Below, one piece after another: positions 46,755 to 58,666 of a stretch of DNA of 64,000 nt (positions are counted from its first letter, which is position 1; the number at the start of each line of letters is the position of its first letter). The notes beneath the pieces were generated by a model. That model saw only the letters and a list, made by a program, of their open reading frames with translations. It did no database searches and was not told the DNA's origin. Both the position numbers and the translations under genes were made by a program. Source of the DNA: Pseudeuparius sepicola (taxonomy: Eukaryota; Arthropoda; Insecta; Coleoptera; Anthribidae); NCBI GenBank assembly GCA_963920635.1, contig OY987302.1:40551500-40615499 (forward strand), given 5' to 3'.

Positions 46755-47478
46755 TATAGTCCTCCTTACGGCAGAATGCGTGCGACGTAAGGGGGAAGAA
46801 CTCGCAAATATTATAGAATTAGTCACAGTTCAGGGGCGTAGCTCAATTTTGAGTAACTCACTGACTTAATTTTCATATAATTGTTATTTAATTTATAGTT
46901 AATATTATTTTTAACGGTGATGCCTTAGACTATGGAGGAAGGCAAACCCTTATAACATTGGCAATTATTTCTCGTGCTTGAGAATGCAACGTTCTTCCCT
47001 GTTTACTCATTTTGCACACGTTAACTCCCGAACATACGAAACGCCACTGAGCTCTCTGAGCCGGCGGAAAAAACTTGCCAGCGGCCTAAAAAATGAGCTC
47101 TGTATGGTAGCCCAAATACGCAGTTAACTTTACGTACTATAGAAACAGGCACAAAACGCGTTGGCTAACTGATTTTGTCAGCCGACTCCTTCGCAGAAAT
47201 GCTGTGTTGCCGTATTTCAAAGGCGATGGTAGACGCGACGATGTTGAAAAAAATATAATATGTGTTTTATCACACCGCGTTAAAAATAAATGATAAACAA
47301 AAATGGGTAAATGGTCCCGTGATGCGAGCTTTATTTTTTCGGTATAATAGAGTTCAGAAATTCGGCTTCAATATGATAAAACTTGTATTCGCCAATTAAA
47401 TAATGACTACTCGTATAGGAAATCTCGCAACGCTGCCCGCATTCATTAGAAACGTTTTCTTTCGTGCTTTGGACTATA
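46755..47478. mobile_element. 0.72-kb non-autonomous element, copy A
   Basis: Begins TATAGTCCTCCTTACGGCAG and ends TTTGGACTATA; the 8-bp tips TATAGTCC are inverted repeats. Nearly the same 0.7-kb sequence recurs at 59553-60260 in the same orientation with small indels. The short GCTG on both sides could be a target duplication, but copy B does not confirm it. No coding content. Confidence 0.75.
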
Positions 47479-47754
47479 GGCTGTAGCAGACCAGCGTAAA
47501 ACAAAGCACGAAAGCATCGGTCGACGCGTCATGCCTTGTGTCTATCGGGATATATATATATAGCGCACATACAATAATTTATTTATAATAGAAGGACTTT
47601 CATAAAAAATGTAATATTTTGCACACATACAAATTGGACCATATATTTTCCGATAAGGTAATAAAAAAAATTTTGTGAACAGCCCTATCTCTAACCTTTT
47701 AGAAATACGGTAACTATTTCCAGTGGGTATAATCCATCCCCGGTTTTCTTGAAA

Positions 47755-47975
47755 TTTTGGCTACCTTCCCATCGAATGTAGTTCCCAGATTTCACGACGA
47801 TATTTGTGGTTGTTATCGGGATAAATTTTTATTGTACGCAGCTCAAACCAATCACTGCACTATTTTGCACCTTTTGCAACATCGGAACTTCGCGAAAACC
47901 GGCGGAAAAACCGAAATTTTGAAACATTTTGCCGAGTTTACGTACGCTATTTTCGCCCATGCCCGACATTCGGCA
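47755..47975. repeat. Single arm of the palindromic MITE found upstream of MELK
   Basis: CACTATTTTGCACCTTTTGC, AACATCGGAACTTCGCGAAA and ACCGAAATTTTGAAA match one arm of 15984-16320; the second arm is absent. Confidence 0.6.
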
Positions 47976-48518
47976 CGCGCCGACGTACTCTCGTCTCTCC
48001 CTACTCTACTTTATTAATCTCTACTCTACTTACGCCTATGGAGGCGATTTCACATAGCACTCGACTGCGATCGCAGTGACAGTGGGCGTGCTCCCGCTTG
48101 CAAGCGAATATCGATGTGACCGGGGTACACTGTTATTGCAGATACTGTTATATAACTAAAAATATTATATAAATGAAATAATTATATATTCCAGCTTACG
48201 AGAGAATACGAGCCTCAAGAATGTGATTAAAAAATTTCGAATGTTGCCAAACTCAGAAATATAATCCTCCTTAGGAAATATAATAAACCAAAGCCATTAC
48301 GCTAGTGCACCACAATTGTACAGGTTTTTTTGCGATCCGGCAACGCCTTGCAAGCCCAGTAAAGATTCAACCTGCAATCAGTACCCCAAGCTGAATATTT
48401 CTTAGAGCGACTGGCATGGCGGTCGTAAATATCCAATACACTAGTCTTCGCCTCATAGCCGTGCGCGAAGGGAGGCAATTTGAGTTTTGCGGTGTTAGTA
48501 GTGGTTGGATATTGACCA

Positions 48519-48630
48519 GCGTCCGCGGAAAGACCATACATAGCCAAGCCAGGGAAATTATCGCAAACGTAATAAGGGTTTGCGATGAGGAGGCAACTAA
48601 TAACGCTTTCAAATTACCTTTACAAAGAAA
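48519..48630 (+). pseudogene. N-terminal fragment of a transposase-like HTH protein
   Basis: The frame reads RGKTIHSQAREIIANVIRVC then DEEATNNAFKLPLQR. This resembles the N-terminal helix-turn-helix start of mariner/IS630-like transposases abundant in insect genomes (K..HSQ.R..I..V...). The frame then continues into unrelated hydrophobic sequence to 48724. Only the fragment is present; assignment rests on pattern resemblance. Confidence 0.4.
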
Positions 48631-48724
48631 ATTTTCACCGCCATTATTACCGACGCCTGTGGCGGCAGCAATTTTATGGCCTATTCACGCGTTTTTTTAT
48701 TATACTTCCCCCCTGCGTCTCTAG

Positions 48725-50763
48725 CGTTCTCTTCTGTGGTTTACTATACCTTAGATATATTTAGTAACATTACCAACATTTTGTATAACGGAATCAGTAA
48801 CTGAGTTTTCACTTTTTTGGACTTTTATGAAAAGTGCGCTTTGTACCATTTTGCATTTTGTATGCGGGGTATAATGGGGTACCAAGAGGGGTAAAATGGG
48901 GTAGTACAATAATGCTTTAAAATAGTGAGTTTTTGGTGAATTAAAGAGACGTTTCTCCAAAATGTTTTATTAAGCAAACAGTAATCTTTAAAAAAAAAAA
49001 TGAAAACGTAAAAACATGAAAATGTTAGTTTTTCGTTTATATCGTTTCGCCATCTAAACAAATTAAAAAACAAATTAAACAATATTCAGGTTGATTAAGT
49101 TTTATTCTGGGACACTTCAACGGGGGTGATATAAAATCAGAAAATATTATTTTTTTGTGGTACAACTTTTTATCTACAGCCGCTTCGTTTTTGAGATATA
49201 GGATGTTTGAATTCTCTTTTATTTTCCAACCGTTAAAGATATTTAAACGAAATTTGGTACATGCATTGATCAAGTTTCACAAAATTTGATAATACCAAAT
49301 TCACAAAATATATCCACTGGTGGAGACATGGGTGCACACTACATTTTTGTTTTATCAAGAAAAATACTGACACGGCCCTGTAGAGCTTTTTTTCTTCCAA
49401 GCATTGGCATTTCTTCTAAGCATTGGCATTTTTGTATAAAAAATTACCTGCAATTTATATCTTAACATTTTTTTGTACGTCATATGGTTTTCATGCAAAG
49501 AGTGTTGAAATATCGGGAGAAATAAGTAGTTTTTGGCAAATATAGCAAAAAAACAGCATACACGTATATTTTTATTTCATGTAGGTAAATATTATTCTAT
49601 AGACTAATAAAAGACGTGAATTTCTGTACAATTTATTTAGGAGAGATAAATTGTAGATAATTTCTCATCTTTATTTTAAAACTGGGCCACTTTTTGCTTA
49701 AGTAGCTTGCTTTGGCTGTTATAATGTGAAAACCACTAAAAACATAATTTTTTAGTGGTTTCTTCGGTGATTTCTCATATTTGCGGGAAAACTTTATGAT
49801 GGACAACTTCAGATTCGTGTTCAGCACCCAAAAAAACATAAAAACCAGTAAAAACAATTACCCCAAAACTTTCCACTTTAAACTACCATTTGACTGAACT
49901 AAAAATAAAAGAGCTAGGTATGTCTATTTTTCTGATTTTTTTTAATTATCACATACCTAGTCAGCTATTTTACAATAAGACACTTCAAACTTTCAAATAT
50001 TTTATTTTTAGCAAAGAGTTTGGCTCATCTTGTTCATCACGCCTCTGCAGCTACAATATTTCTAGGCGTTACTGCAATGATTTTTTTTATCTCAAGGGGC
50101 TCGAGAACCTGAATTGATAGTTCCCTAGATCAGATCCAATTCTTATATTTGCTTTCTTTATCACAGAAAATGGATTGCTTTACGTAGAAGAAACACGAGG
50201 AGATGAACCTCATCCTGTGTCTTAATTTTCTTAAAGCCTTGATATTAGTAAAATGGGCATTTGCGGTTATATTTTAGAGTGTACAACAGTTCGTCCGAAA
50301 TATCACGTCGTTTAGTAATAGGTTTATAATTTCTTATTAATGCAGCATTGTATAACGTTGTTCAAGATTGCCTGTCCTTTGGGGGGTGGTGCACTTCGCT
50401 GAATGATGCTTTCTCTCCATATATCATGCCGTTGACTGATATTTCAGTCAACAATGACACACATATCTGGTCCACTTTGCATATTTCCACCATCTTCTTG
50501 ATTTGAAGCCGCGCACATTTTCGTTGTGATTTCGATTCAAACTGGTGACCATTTACTACTTCTTATGGATACCTGCAACACTTTGAAACTATTATTACTA
50601 TTATTATTATATATATATATATACTATTATCTACTTAAAGTAGAAAATTATTATAGTTATAACGTTATTTTTGTAAAAGTTACAACTTTTATTAGAAGAT
50701 TTTTCTTCTGTACGCAGTTATTTAGTAAATGGTGGATTTTAATGAAAATAAACTCTAATTCAG
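48725..50763. other. No gene identified; microsatellite at the right
   Basis: AT-rich sequence with short frames only. ATTATTATTATATATATATA-type microsatellite at 50594-50632. TTGACTGATATTTCAGTCAA (50433-50452) is a near-perfect palindrome. Confidence 0.35.
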
Positions 50764-50880
50764 GGGGCAGCGGTGTACGAGTGGGTCTTTCGATGGACCC
50801 ACGCTTTGGCATCGTATGTCGTGGGTTTGATTCCCACCACGGTGAGTGCCCTGGGTGTTGAGTAATGTATCAAATTAAAG
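50764..50880 (+). mobile_element. tRNA-like SINE head
   Basis: GTACGAGTGGG (box A-like, 50774-50784) and GTGGGTTTGATTCCCACCAC (T arm with box B, 50820-50839) are spaced as in a class II tRNA; GTGGGTC..GGACCCAC forms an extra stem. There is no matching acceptor stem, so a tRNA-derived repeat is likelier than a tRNA. Confidence 0.45.
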
Positions 50881-51182
50881 CTAATTATTACACTGGATCT
50901 TTTCTTCAACGTTTTTACTTATTGTATGTCGGCGTCATAAAAATTGGGTGAAGGGGTAGGAAATTTTGTTTTTAAATTAATCAGGTGGTTGTCTGTAACT
51001 ATGCATTTAATTCACAAGTATTATGACTCTGTTATGTCCACAGTACACCCCACAGAAATTAAGTCATAAGAGACGTTCCAGTATATGGCACTGAAAATAA
51101 ACATGCCTCGTCAATGCCACGTAATTCAAAAAGCATCAATTTAAATTCAGATTAATCGAATGAATTTCAGAATAGGTCAGAT

Positions 51183-51562
51183 CAAGACAAATAAACAAAG
51201 GTATGCTCAAGACGCGAACGAAAATTCGACCGCGCCGCGCATTACGTCACGTTCGATGCAGAACAAGCGAGGATGTCTGCTTGACGCGTTAGATGAGCTG
51301 TTTACAAGGTGCTGTCAAAGTCAAATATCATGATCTTTTTGGTGCTGTTTATAATAGTTCACCTTGCGTGTATCGCGAGCGGTTTATAGTTAAATGTTTG
51401 CGGTGCTTTAGTTGTGCAGTTGCTTCATGTACAAACTATAATCGGAAGACTAACCTGAGAAATTACAAAATTCCTGTTATTTTTTGAACACACCTAGTAT
51501 TTTTGCTCGAACGTGACGTCACGTCGAGATGCGCGTGAGCATACCTTTGTTTATTTGTCTTG
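51183..51562 (+). mobile_element. 380-bp P-type MITE with THAP exon remnant and empty-site proof
   Basis: Perfect 27-bp terminal inverted repeats (beginning CAAGACAAATAAACAAAGG) and exact 8-bp duplication ggtcagat (51175-51182 and 51563-51570). The unoccupied target, AATAGGTCAGATGTAATTCA, is kept in arm 2 at 53185-53204, showing precise insertion. Inside, a plus-strand frame (51293-51487) ends in FSCAVASCTNYNRKTNLRNYKIP, which looks like the first Cys pair (CAVASC) of a THAP domain, before a stop. It is best read as an internal-deletion derivative of a second P-like family, distinct from the CCCAGAAAAGG family. Confidence 0.85.
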
Positions 51563-51580
51563 GGTCAGATGTAATTCGGA

Positions 51581-52391
51581 CGGGGTTATCGGTTATCGGT
51601 TACGCTGATGATACACAACTCTTTTTTTATTGTAGACCCCGAGGTCTGCTATTCATCCAATATCATCATAAATCGCGAATTAAATCAAATTAATGATCTA
51701 TCCCTTGAGCATAATTTACAACTGAACTCTAAAAAAATCTCGAATATTGCTGTTTGGGAATAAGAACAAAACGAATGAAGTAAAATCTGCCCTTAATATT
51801 GTAATCAACGATAATTGATTAGATTTTGTCGATTCTGCGCCAATATTGCTGTTTGGGAATAAGAACAAAACGAATGAAGTAAAATCTGCCCTTAATATTG
51901 TAATCAACGATAATAGATTAGATTTTGTCGATTCTGCGCGAAATTTGGGACTTATTGTGGATACTAAACTGAGATTTAGGGAACACATATCAAAACTCTT
52001 GCAACGTTCTTTTCTAAGTTTGAGGCTTCTATATGCTAATCGCCAAATACTTATTTTAGTCTTCGAAAAAAACTATCAGAGGCCCTTGTACTATCGCATT
52101 TCAATTATTGTAATTTTATTTATTCCCCTTGCCTTGATGTTACCTCTAAAAATAGAATCCAAAGAGTACAAAATTCCTGCTGTCGTTTTATATTTGTAGA
52201 GTGTAGAGTGAATCAGTTTCAATGGTTAAATATGGAAAATAGGTGGACTCTGCAACTTGGAAGTTTTGTACATAAAATTGTTTGTAAACCCGAAAGTTGT
52301 GACTTATTAAGAGACTTATTTGTTACACCTGGTACCGTCCTAGTTGCGAGTTTAAATTTAAGGCATAAAAACAAATTTTCTTTATCACGTT
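51581..52391 (+). pseudogene. LINE fragment used as filler, copy A
   Basis: Matches 54352-55153 almost base for base: the GYADDTQLFF region of a reverse transcriptase, an internal 99-bp tandem duplication (units starting 51743 and 51842) and the downstream C-terminal region (ESCDLLRDLFVTPGTVLVASLNLRHKNKF). Frames are broken. It ends abruptly within TCACGTTTT, where the 3' half of the P-type MITE restarts. Confidence 0.85.
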
Positions 52392-52471
52392 TTTGAACAC
52401 ACCTAGTATTTTTGCTCGAACGTGACGTCACGTCGAGATGCGCGTGAGCATACCTTTGTTTATTTGTCTTG
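52392..52471 (+). repeat. Duplicated 3' end of the P-type MITE
   Basis: From TTTTGAACACACCTAG to the terminal repeat ..TTTATTTGTCTTG, then ggtcagat, it duplicates 51483-51570. The junction with the LINE fragment shares TTTT microhomology. Confidence 0.85.
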
Positions 52472-53116
52472 GGTCAGATGTAATTCAGAAATATCAGTTG
52501 TAATTCAGAAAACATCAAATGTAATTCAGATTTGTCAATTATTGTAATTCAGAAAGCGTCAGATATAATTCAGATGTAAATTCAGAAACGGTCACATGTA
52601 ATTCAGATTCGTCAATTCAATTTCGGAAAAGATCAAATGTAATTCAGAAAGCATCAGTTGTAATTCAGAAAGAGTCATTTGTAATTCAGAACTCCCGCTA
52701 AATTTATTTCATAAAACACTTCATAGAGGGAGTTCCAAAAAGTTGCAAATTAGCAGCCTACTTTCAAACCTATACAAATCCATAAAATCTTTGTTTTTGG
52801 AGATAACCGCCTGATTTTTTTTGTTTGAAAAGCTTTAAAAAACTCTTTTTGACCTTCCTGTCATTTTCAAAATGCAAATCCGAGGCCGGCTACGATTTTT
52901 TTTACTCCAGATTTTTCCGAAAACGGCAAAGCTATATTTTTATTTAAATTCTCACAGCACATAGTCAATCAGGACACCCCAAAAACCCCGCACATATGGC
53001 AAACTTAAACCAGAGAAAAAGTTGAGCAAAATATTATTATTAGGCATCTGGCGAGTCAAGTGTGGCATGAAATCTTATCGAAATTGTTGAAGGGTCAACA
53101 GGACCACTAGGAAAAT

Positions 53117-56100
53117 CTACACCTTTTCCACATGTAATTCAGAAAGCATCAATTGAAATTCAGATTAATCAAATGAATTTCAGAATAGGTCAGATGTAAT
53201 TCAGAAATAACAGTTATTGTAATTCAGAAAACATCAAATGTAATTTAGATTTGTCAATTGTAATTCAGAAAGGGTCAGATGTAATTCAGCTTCGTTAAAT
53301 GAAATTCAGAAAAGATCAAATGTAATTCACATTTATCATTGTAATGCAGAAAGCGTCAGATGTAATTCCGAAAGCATCAGATGTAATTCAGAAACGGTCA
53401 CATGTAATTCAGATTCGTCGATTCAATTTCGGAAAAGATCAAATGTAATTCAGAAAGCATCAGTTGTAATTCAGAAAGTGTCATTTGTAATTCAGAACTA
53501 CCACTTAATTTATTTCACGAAACACTTCATAGAGGGAGTTCAAAAAAGGTTCAAATTAGCATAAACATCATATATATAGGAATAACCGCCTGGACTTGCT
53601 TTTTATTTGAAAGGCCTTCCAACACCTCTGTTTTTTGACCATCCTACCATTTTCAGTTTTATACCCCAGATTTCCACGAAAACCGCTTAGTGTTATTTTT
53701 ATTTAAATTGTCACACCACAGAGTCAATCAGGACAAGCCATAAAAACCGCGCCCATAGAGCAAATTTAAAGGGAGTTTCATTATGCAGGGTGCCAAAGTT
53801 GAGCAAAATATTAATTCTAATGGCATCTATGTAGCGGGTCAAGTGTGGCATGAAATCCCCTCGAAATTGTTGAAGGGTCAACAGGACCACTCCAAGCGTT
53901 GGTGTGGCATCTCAGAGTACTGAATTTTTCATACTTTATAGGGATGAAAAATCGAGTAAATATATCAAAGCACTATAAACAAAGTCTAAAAAAATACAGA
54001 AGCCTGCCAGTTACTGAGTCCATACGAGTTAAGATGGCTGGTGTGCTACGACAGGAAACACACAGAAAATGTATCATATTAGGTAAACAGTGATTTTGTT
54101 GAGAAAGGACCAATAACTTTTGACACCGTTAGCCATGACCTTTTGTGCGCTAAATTAAAGTACTATGGCTTTGACACTTCACCTCTCAATTTATTAAGAC
54201 CATATTTAACGAATAGGGCTCAGTTGGTCGTGTCTGATGGTGTGTCGTCATCGGAGCTGAAGATCTTTTCGGGGGTACCTCAGGGCTCTGTTCAGGGGCC
54301 ACTCTTATTTATCATCTACACAGCAGATATTATAAAATCTATAAACAATTGCGGGGTTATCGGTTACGCTGATGATACACAACTCTTTTTTTATTGTAGA
54401 CCCCGAGGTCTGCTATTCATCCAATATCATCATAAATCGCGAATTAAATCAAATTAATGATCTATCCCTTGAGCATAATTTACAACTGAACTCTAAAAAA
54501 ATCTCGAATATTGCTGTTTGGGAATAAGAACAAAACGAATGAAGTAAAATCTGCCCTTAATATTGTAATCAACGATAATTGATTAGATTTTGTCGATTCT
54601 GCGCCAATATTGCTGTTTGGGAATAAGAACAAAACGAATGAAGTAAAATCTGCCCTTAATATTGTAATCAACGATAATAGATTAGATTTTGTCGAAATTT
54701 GGGACTTATTGTGGATACTAAACTGAGATTTAGGGAACACATATCAAAACTCTTGCAACGTTCTTTTCTAAGTTTGAGGCTTCTATATGCTAATCGCCAA
54801 ATACTTATTTTATTTTAGTCTTCGAAAAAAACTATCAGAGGCCCTTGTACTATCGCATTTCAATTATTGTAATTTTATTTATTCCCCTTGCCTTGATGTT
54901 ACCTCTAAAAATAGAATCCAAAGAGTACAAAATTCCTGCTGTCGTTTTATATTTGTAGAGTGTAGAGTGAATCAGTTTCAATGGTTAAATATGGAAAATA
55001 GGTGGACTCTGCAACTTGGAAGTTTTGTACATAAAATTGTTTGTAAACCCGAAAGTTGTGACTTATTAAGAGACTTATTTGTTACACCTGGTACCGTCCT
55101 AGTTGCGAGTTTAAATTTAAGGCATAAAAACAAATTTTCTTTATCACGTTTTCGTACAGCCATGTACACTAGGTCTTTCAGTTTCAATGCAATAAAACTT
55201 CTCAATATACTTCCCAAAGAGTTTCGTATATTTAATATTAATAAATTCAAGTACAAACTTAAGGAATACCTTTCTCAACGACAACTATTTGGATAACGTT
55301 TCTTGCATCCTATTGAATACCTATGATACTTAATCTACTGTCTTGATAAGCTGGTTAACAGAGAGATAATATGTACCTATATACATTTTCTTTTGCACTA
55401 CTGTATATTTAGTATTTAGTTACAAATATCTAAAATGAGAATACCTATCAGTTTTTAACTGTTGTTTTAAATACCTATTTCCCTCCGTTTAATATAATAC
55501 TATGCCATTTATATCTATTTGGCTTGCGCGGGGAGGGTTCTGATGGTTGAGTAGAATAGCAATTTTGCTAGACTTCGCCATCACAGCTTTTCTTCGTGTC
55601 ATATAGCATTGTATGTTGTAAAAGCTATTTTCCTTTAATAAAGTCCATTTATTATTATTATTATTATTATTATTACCTTAAATTGTTTTTATTTGTTGGT
55701 TGGCATTTTGCAAAAAAAAAAATAACTTTTACGTTGGTTTATTAATATTTTTTCAATAATTCCAGAGTTTTCTTGACTGGTATAAAGTTTCAACAAATTC
55801 AGCATTTTGAAGTGGCTCAGAAAAAAATATCTTTGCACACCAACACATTAAGTAGTCCTGTTGGCCATTCAACTATTATGAAATTATTCCGTGGCACATT
55901 TGACTCGCCAGATGCTATTATAATTGCTATTTTGCTCAATTTTGGCACCCTGCAGAATGAAACTCCCTTTATATATATTTTTTGGCGTCAGATTTTAAAT
56001 AAAAAAAATAGCTATGTAAAAATGATAGGAATAGGTCAAAAGGAACGGATTTTTCAAACAAAAAAGTTCAAGCGATTATCTCCAAAAATAGAGATTTTGT

Positions 56101-56557
56101 GGATTTGCATAGGTTTAAAAAGTAGATACCATGTATAATTTGATCCTTATGCTAATTTGAAATTTTTTAGAACTCCCTCTATGAAGTGCTTTGTATAATA
56201 AATTACAAATGAGAGTTCTGAATTACAAATGACACTTTCTGAATTACAACTGATGCTTCCTGAATTACATTATTTGATCTTTTCCGAAATTAAATTGACG
56301 AATCTGAATTACATGTGACCATTTCTGAATTACATTTGACGCTTTCTGAATTACATCTGACAAATCTGAATTACATTTGATCTTTTCTGAATTTCATTTA
56401 ACGAATCTAAATTACATCTGATGCTTTCTGAAGTACATTTGATGTTTTCTGAATTACAACTGATATTTCTGAAATACATCTGACCTATTCTGAATTTCAA
56501 TTGATGCTTTCTGAATTATAGTTGACGTATTCTGAACTACATATGGAAAAGGTGTAG
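53117..56557 (+). mobile_element. Foldback-like element with subrepeat arms, LINE in the centre
   Basis: The left arm (53117-53945) and right arm (about 55770-56557) are inverted copies of about 800 bp. Outer tips are CTACACCTTTTCCA and inverted CTACACCTTTTCCATATG. Next come about 15 subrepeats of TGTAATTCAGAAAGCATCAG type, then the unique part (CACTTCATAGAGGGAGTTC, AACCGCCTGGACTTG and AAAGGGAGTTTCATTATGCA). The architecture, long inverted arms whose outer parts are short tandem repeats, is that of Drosophila Foldback elements. No own transposase is visible; the centre holds a LINE insertion. No target duplication was recognised. Confidence 0.72.
54115..55676 (+). pseudogene. LINE copy B: reverse transcriptase 3' part with (ATT)n tail
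   Basis: Starts abruptly inside the RT at FDTVSHDLLCAKLKYYGF, followed by SGVPQGSVQGPLLFIIYTADI and GYADDTQLFF (intact catalytic YADD), a 99-bp internal tandem duplication (54507 and 54606), frame changes, then the C-terminal part ending 55296 (KYKLKEYLSQRQLFG). The 3' UTR ends AATAAAGTCCATTT(ATT)n at 55676. A non-LTR element of a different family from the 28-30.9 kb one; 5' truncated and inactive. Confidence 0.85.
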
Positions 56558-57093
56558 TAACTTCCTTACACTATACTATATAATATTATACCTAAAGTCT
56601 ATCCAAGTTACAGCGGCATTAGATAGAAACAAAGTTACATGACCGCCTTGCGATCGATTACCAGGGTCGGACTAATGTGAGATTCCAAGTGGCTTGTAAT
56701 TCTGAACTAATTCTTTTAGAAGTTCTAAAATTCGTGTTTCTACCTTTCCTGGATCTTTATAAATTCCCTTAAATTAAGTAGCAAAATAAATTTACAGAAT
56801 ATATTGCTCGCGATCCGATCTAAAATATGCAGGAAACTCGACTGAGGGAAGAGCCGGCCCTGCATTCTGCTCGCCGCGTAAACACTTGACATTTTATGAC
56901 GGCCAGACCAATAAGAGAATAGGTCACGTGGTGGCCAATGTTTTGATCCGCCTCCTCTGTAACTTGGATAGACTTTAGTTATGTTTAATAATGTATTTTT
57001 AGCATTCTATGCAAATATGTAAATTTACCTTATTGGAGAAAATTTCCCAAAAAATTAAAATTTGCTGCTTGGTTAGTTTTAGAGTTAATTATA
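56558..57093. other. No gene or repeat identified
   Basis: Mixed sequence between the Foldback-like element and the next MITE; nothing recognised on either strand. Confidence 0.3.
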
Positions 57094-57819
57094 CAGGGTG
57101 AGTCACATCTAAAGGCAGAGCCGAAAACACAAGGTAGAACTCGCTAAAATAAGCACATATGCTTAATAAACATTAGCTCAAAAACGGTTGGTTCTCCTTA
57201 CACAGCGTGTTGAAATTTTTCCAAAAATAACGTTTTTTTTTAATTTCTTTCGAGCCCATTTAGGAATTCCAACCAAATTTGGTACACATTATGCATTGAG
57301 CGGTTGCCATTTTGTACAATAATTTGACCCCGTTCAGATGACCAGCGGCGTAGATACAAATAGTTACTGTAAATAATTAAAAAAAAAAGTAAAAAAGTAG
57401 TACGGTCCTGTGAAAAACCAAAAATTTAGCCTTTTTTGGATAGCCTATTCAATTTGGAACGAAAAGCGCCTCTTGGTATTTTTTTATTTCTGGTACAGTT
57501 TCTTCGTAATTTCGGATTTTTTAAACTAGTGCCAAAGTGTTTATGCTGGCATTTAAAATAAAATTATTTGTATCTACGCCGCTGCTCATCTGAACAGGGC
57601 CAACTTATTGCACAAAATGACAACCCATAATCTGTATCAAATTTTGTTGGAATTCCTAAACGGGCTCAAAAGAAATTAAAACAATATTTGGAAGTTTCAA
57701 CACGCTGTATATGGAGAACCAAGCGTTTTTGAGCTAATGTTTATTAAGCATAATATGTGCTTATTTTAGCGAGTTCTACCTTGTGTTTTCGGCTCTGCCT
57801 TTAGCTGTGACTCACCCTG
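57094..57819. mobile_element. Palindromic MITE, 726 bp, TA target
   Basis: Tips TA-CAGGGTGAGTCACA at both ends (right inverted). Arms of about 300 bp share AAAGGCAGAGCCGAAAACAC, AAGGTAGAACTCGCTAAAAT and ATTTGTATCTACGCCGCTG-type blocks. Same tip class as 19284-20413. Confidence 0.88.
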
Positions 57820-58666
57820 TATATAAAACCCCAACTTTATATTTCTGCAATGAAACGAGATATTTTAGTTACCTAAAAAGAGGCTGCTAGAGCTAGTCGA
57901 CGACCTTGTTCGTAGGCTCAAATTGACTTTTTCTATTGAAAATTGAAGAGGGCGCTACGGTCGAGAGAAATTTTTCGCTCTCAGTGACCTTGAAAAGTAT
58001 TGCATCCGAATTATTGTCCTTCAATTTTAAGCAATCATATGTGCTTTACATAAATTCTGAAATTCAACAGTTTTTTAGTTATAGCACACAAAACTAAAAA
58101 CGTGTTAATGCTAATAAAAGAATTATTTTTCCTAATTTCTTGAAGAGTTCTTACAGCTATCCTAATATATCACAAAATTCTTTTGTCATTTTGAACGCAC
58201 AATACGGTTGATACGGGCGAAAGCGAAGAGATTAAACCCTTCGCGTGTTAATGCTAATAAAAGAATTATTTTTCCTAGTTGGCTTTGCTACTAGGCCAAA
58301 ACAAAAGTAACTAAATGGGCGCCTTTATATAGCGAACGCAACATGTTGAGCTTTCACATTTTACCAGCGCGAATATTTTGTGCTGTTTGTCGCTTTGTTT
58401 TCGTAACCGCTTTTTGGCACTATTATTTTATCTTGAAACGGCGTATATTTATTCTTATCAGATGAAATTTGCTGTTTTTTTTATATTGTTTGCAGTAACC
58501 CTCCCAATAAAGGAAACTTAAATGAACTTTACTCCACTCACATACCACCATACCTGTATATTAACATAGGTATATGACTCCACTCCAGAATTAATATTTG
58601 ACGTAGGTTAAGGGAACAAATGACTGCCATGCAAGTGACGTGAGTGACACATAATATGTACGGTAA
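57820..58666. other. CHIC upstream region with a 35-bp direct duplication
   Basis: CGTGTTAATGCTAATAAAAG plus AATTATTTTTCCTA occurs at 58100-58133 and again at 58244-58277. The upstream part of CHIC has no clear TATA box; a possible acceptor TTTGCAG ends at 58496. Confidence 0.5.

Larger units (their letters stand above)
51121..53116 (+). repeat. Subrepeat arm 1 (direct), split by an insertion
   Basis: 51121-51182 plus 52472-53116 form one arm: about ten units of the TGTAATTCAGAAAGCATCAG type (about 20 bp, ending GTCAGAT, ATCAAAT and so on), then a unique part beginning CACTTCATAGAGGGAGTTCC and ending GGGTCAACAGGACCACT. The arm is interrupted at 51183-52471 by a P-type MITE and LINE filler. 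Confidence 0.8.

Noticed and set aside
52472..52700. CRISPR-like array of short repeats
   Set aside because: Units of about 20 bp are contiguous and degenerate with no unique spacers, the setting is animal DNA, and no Cas genes are present.
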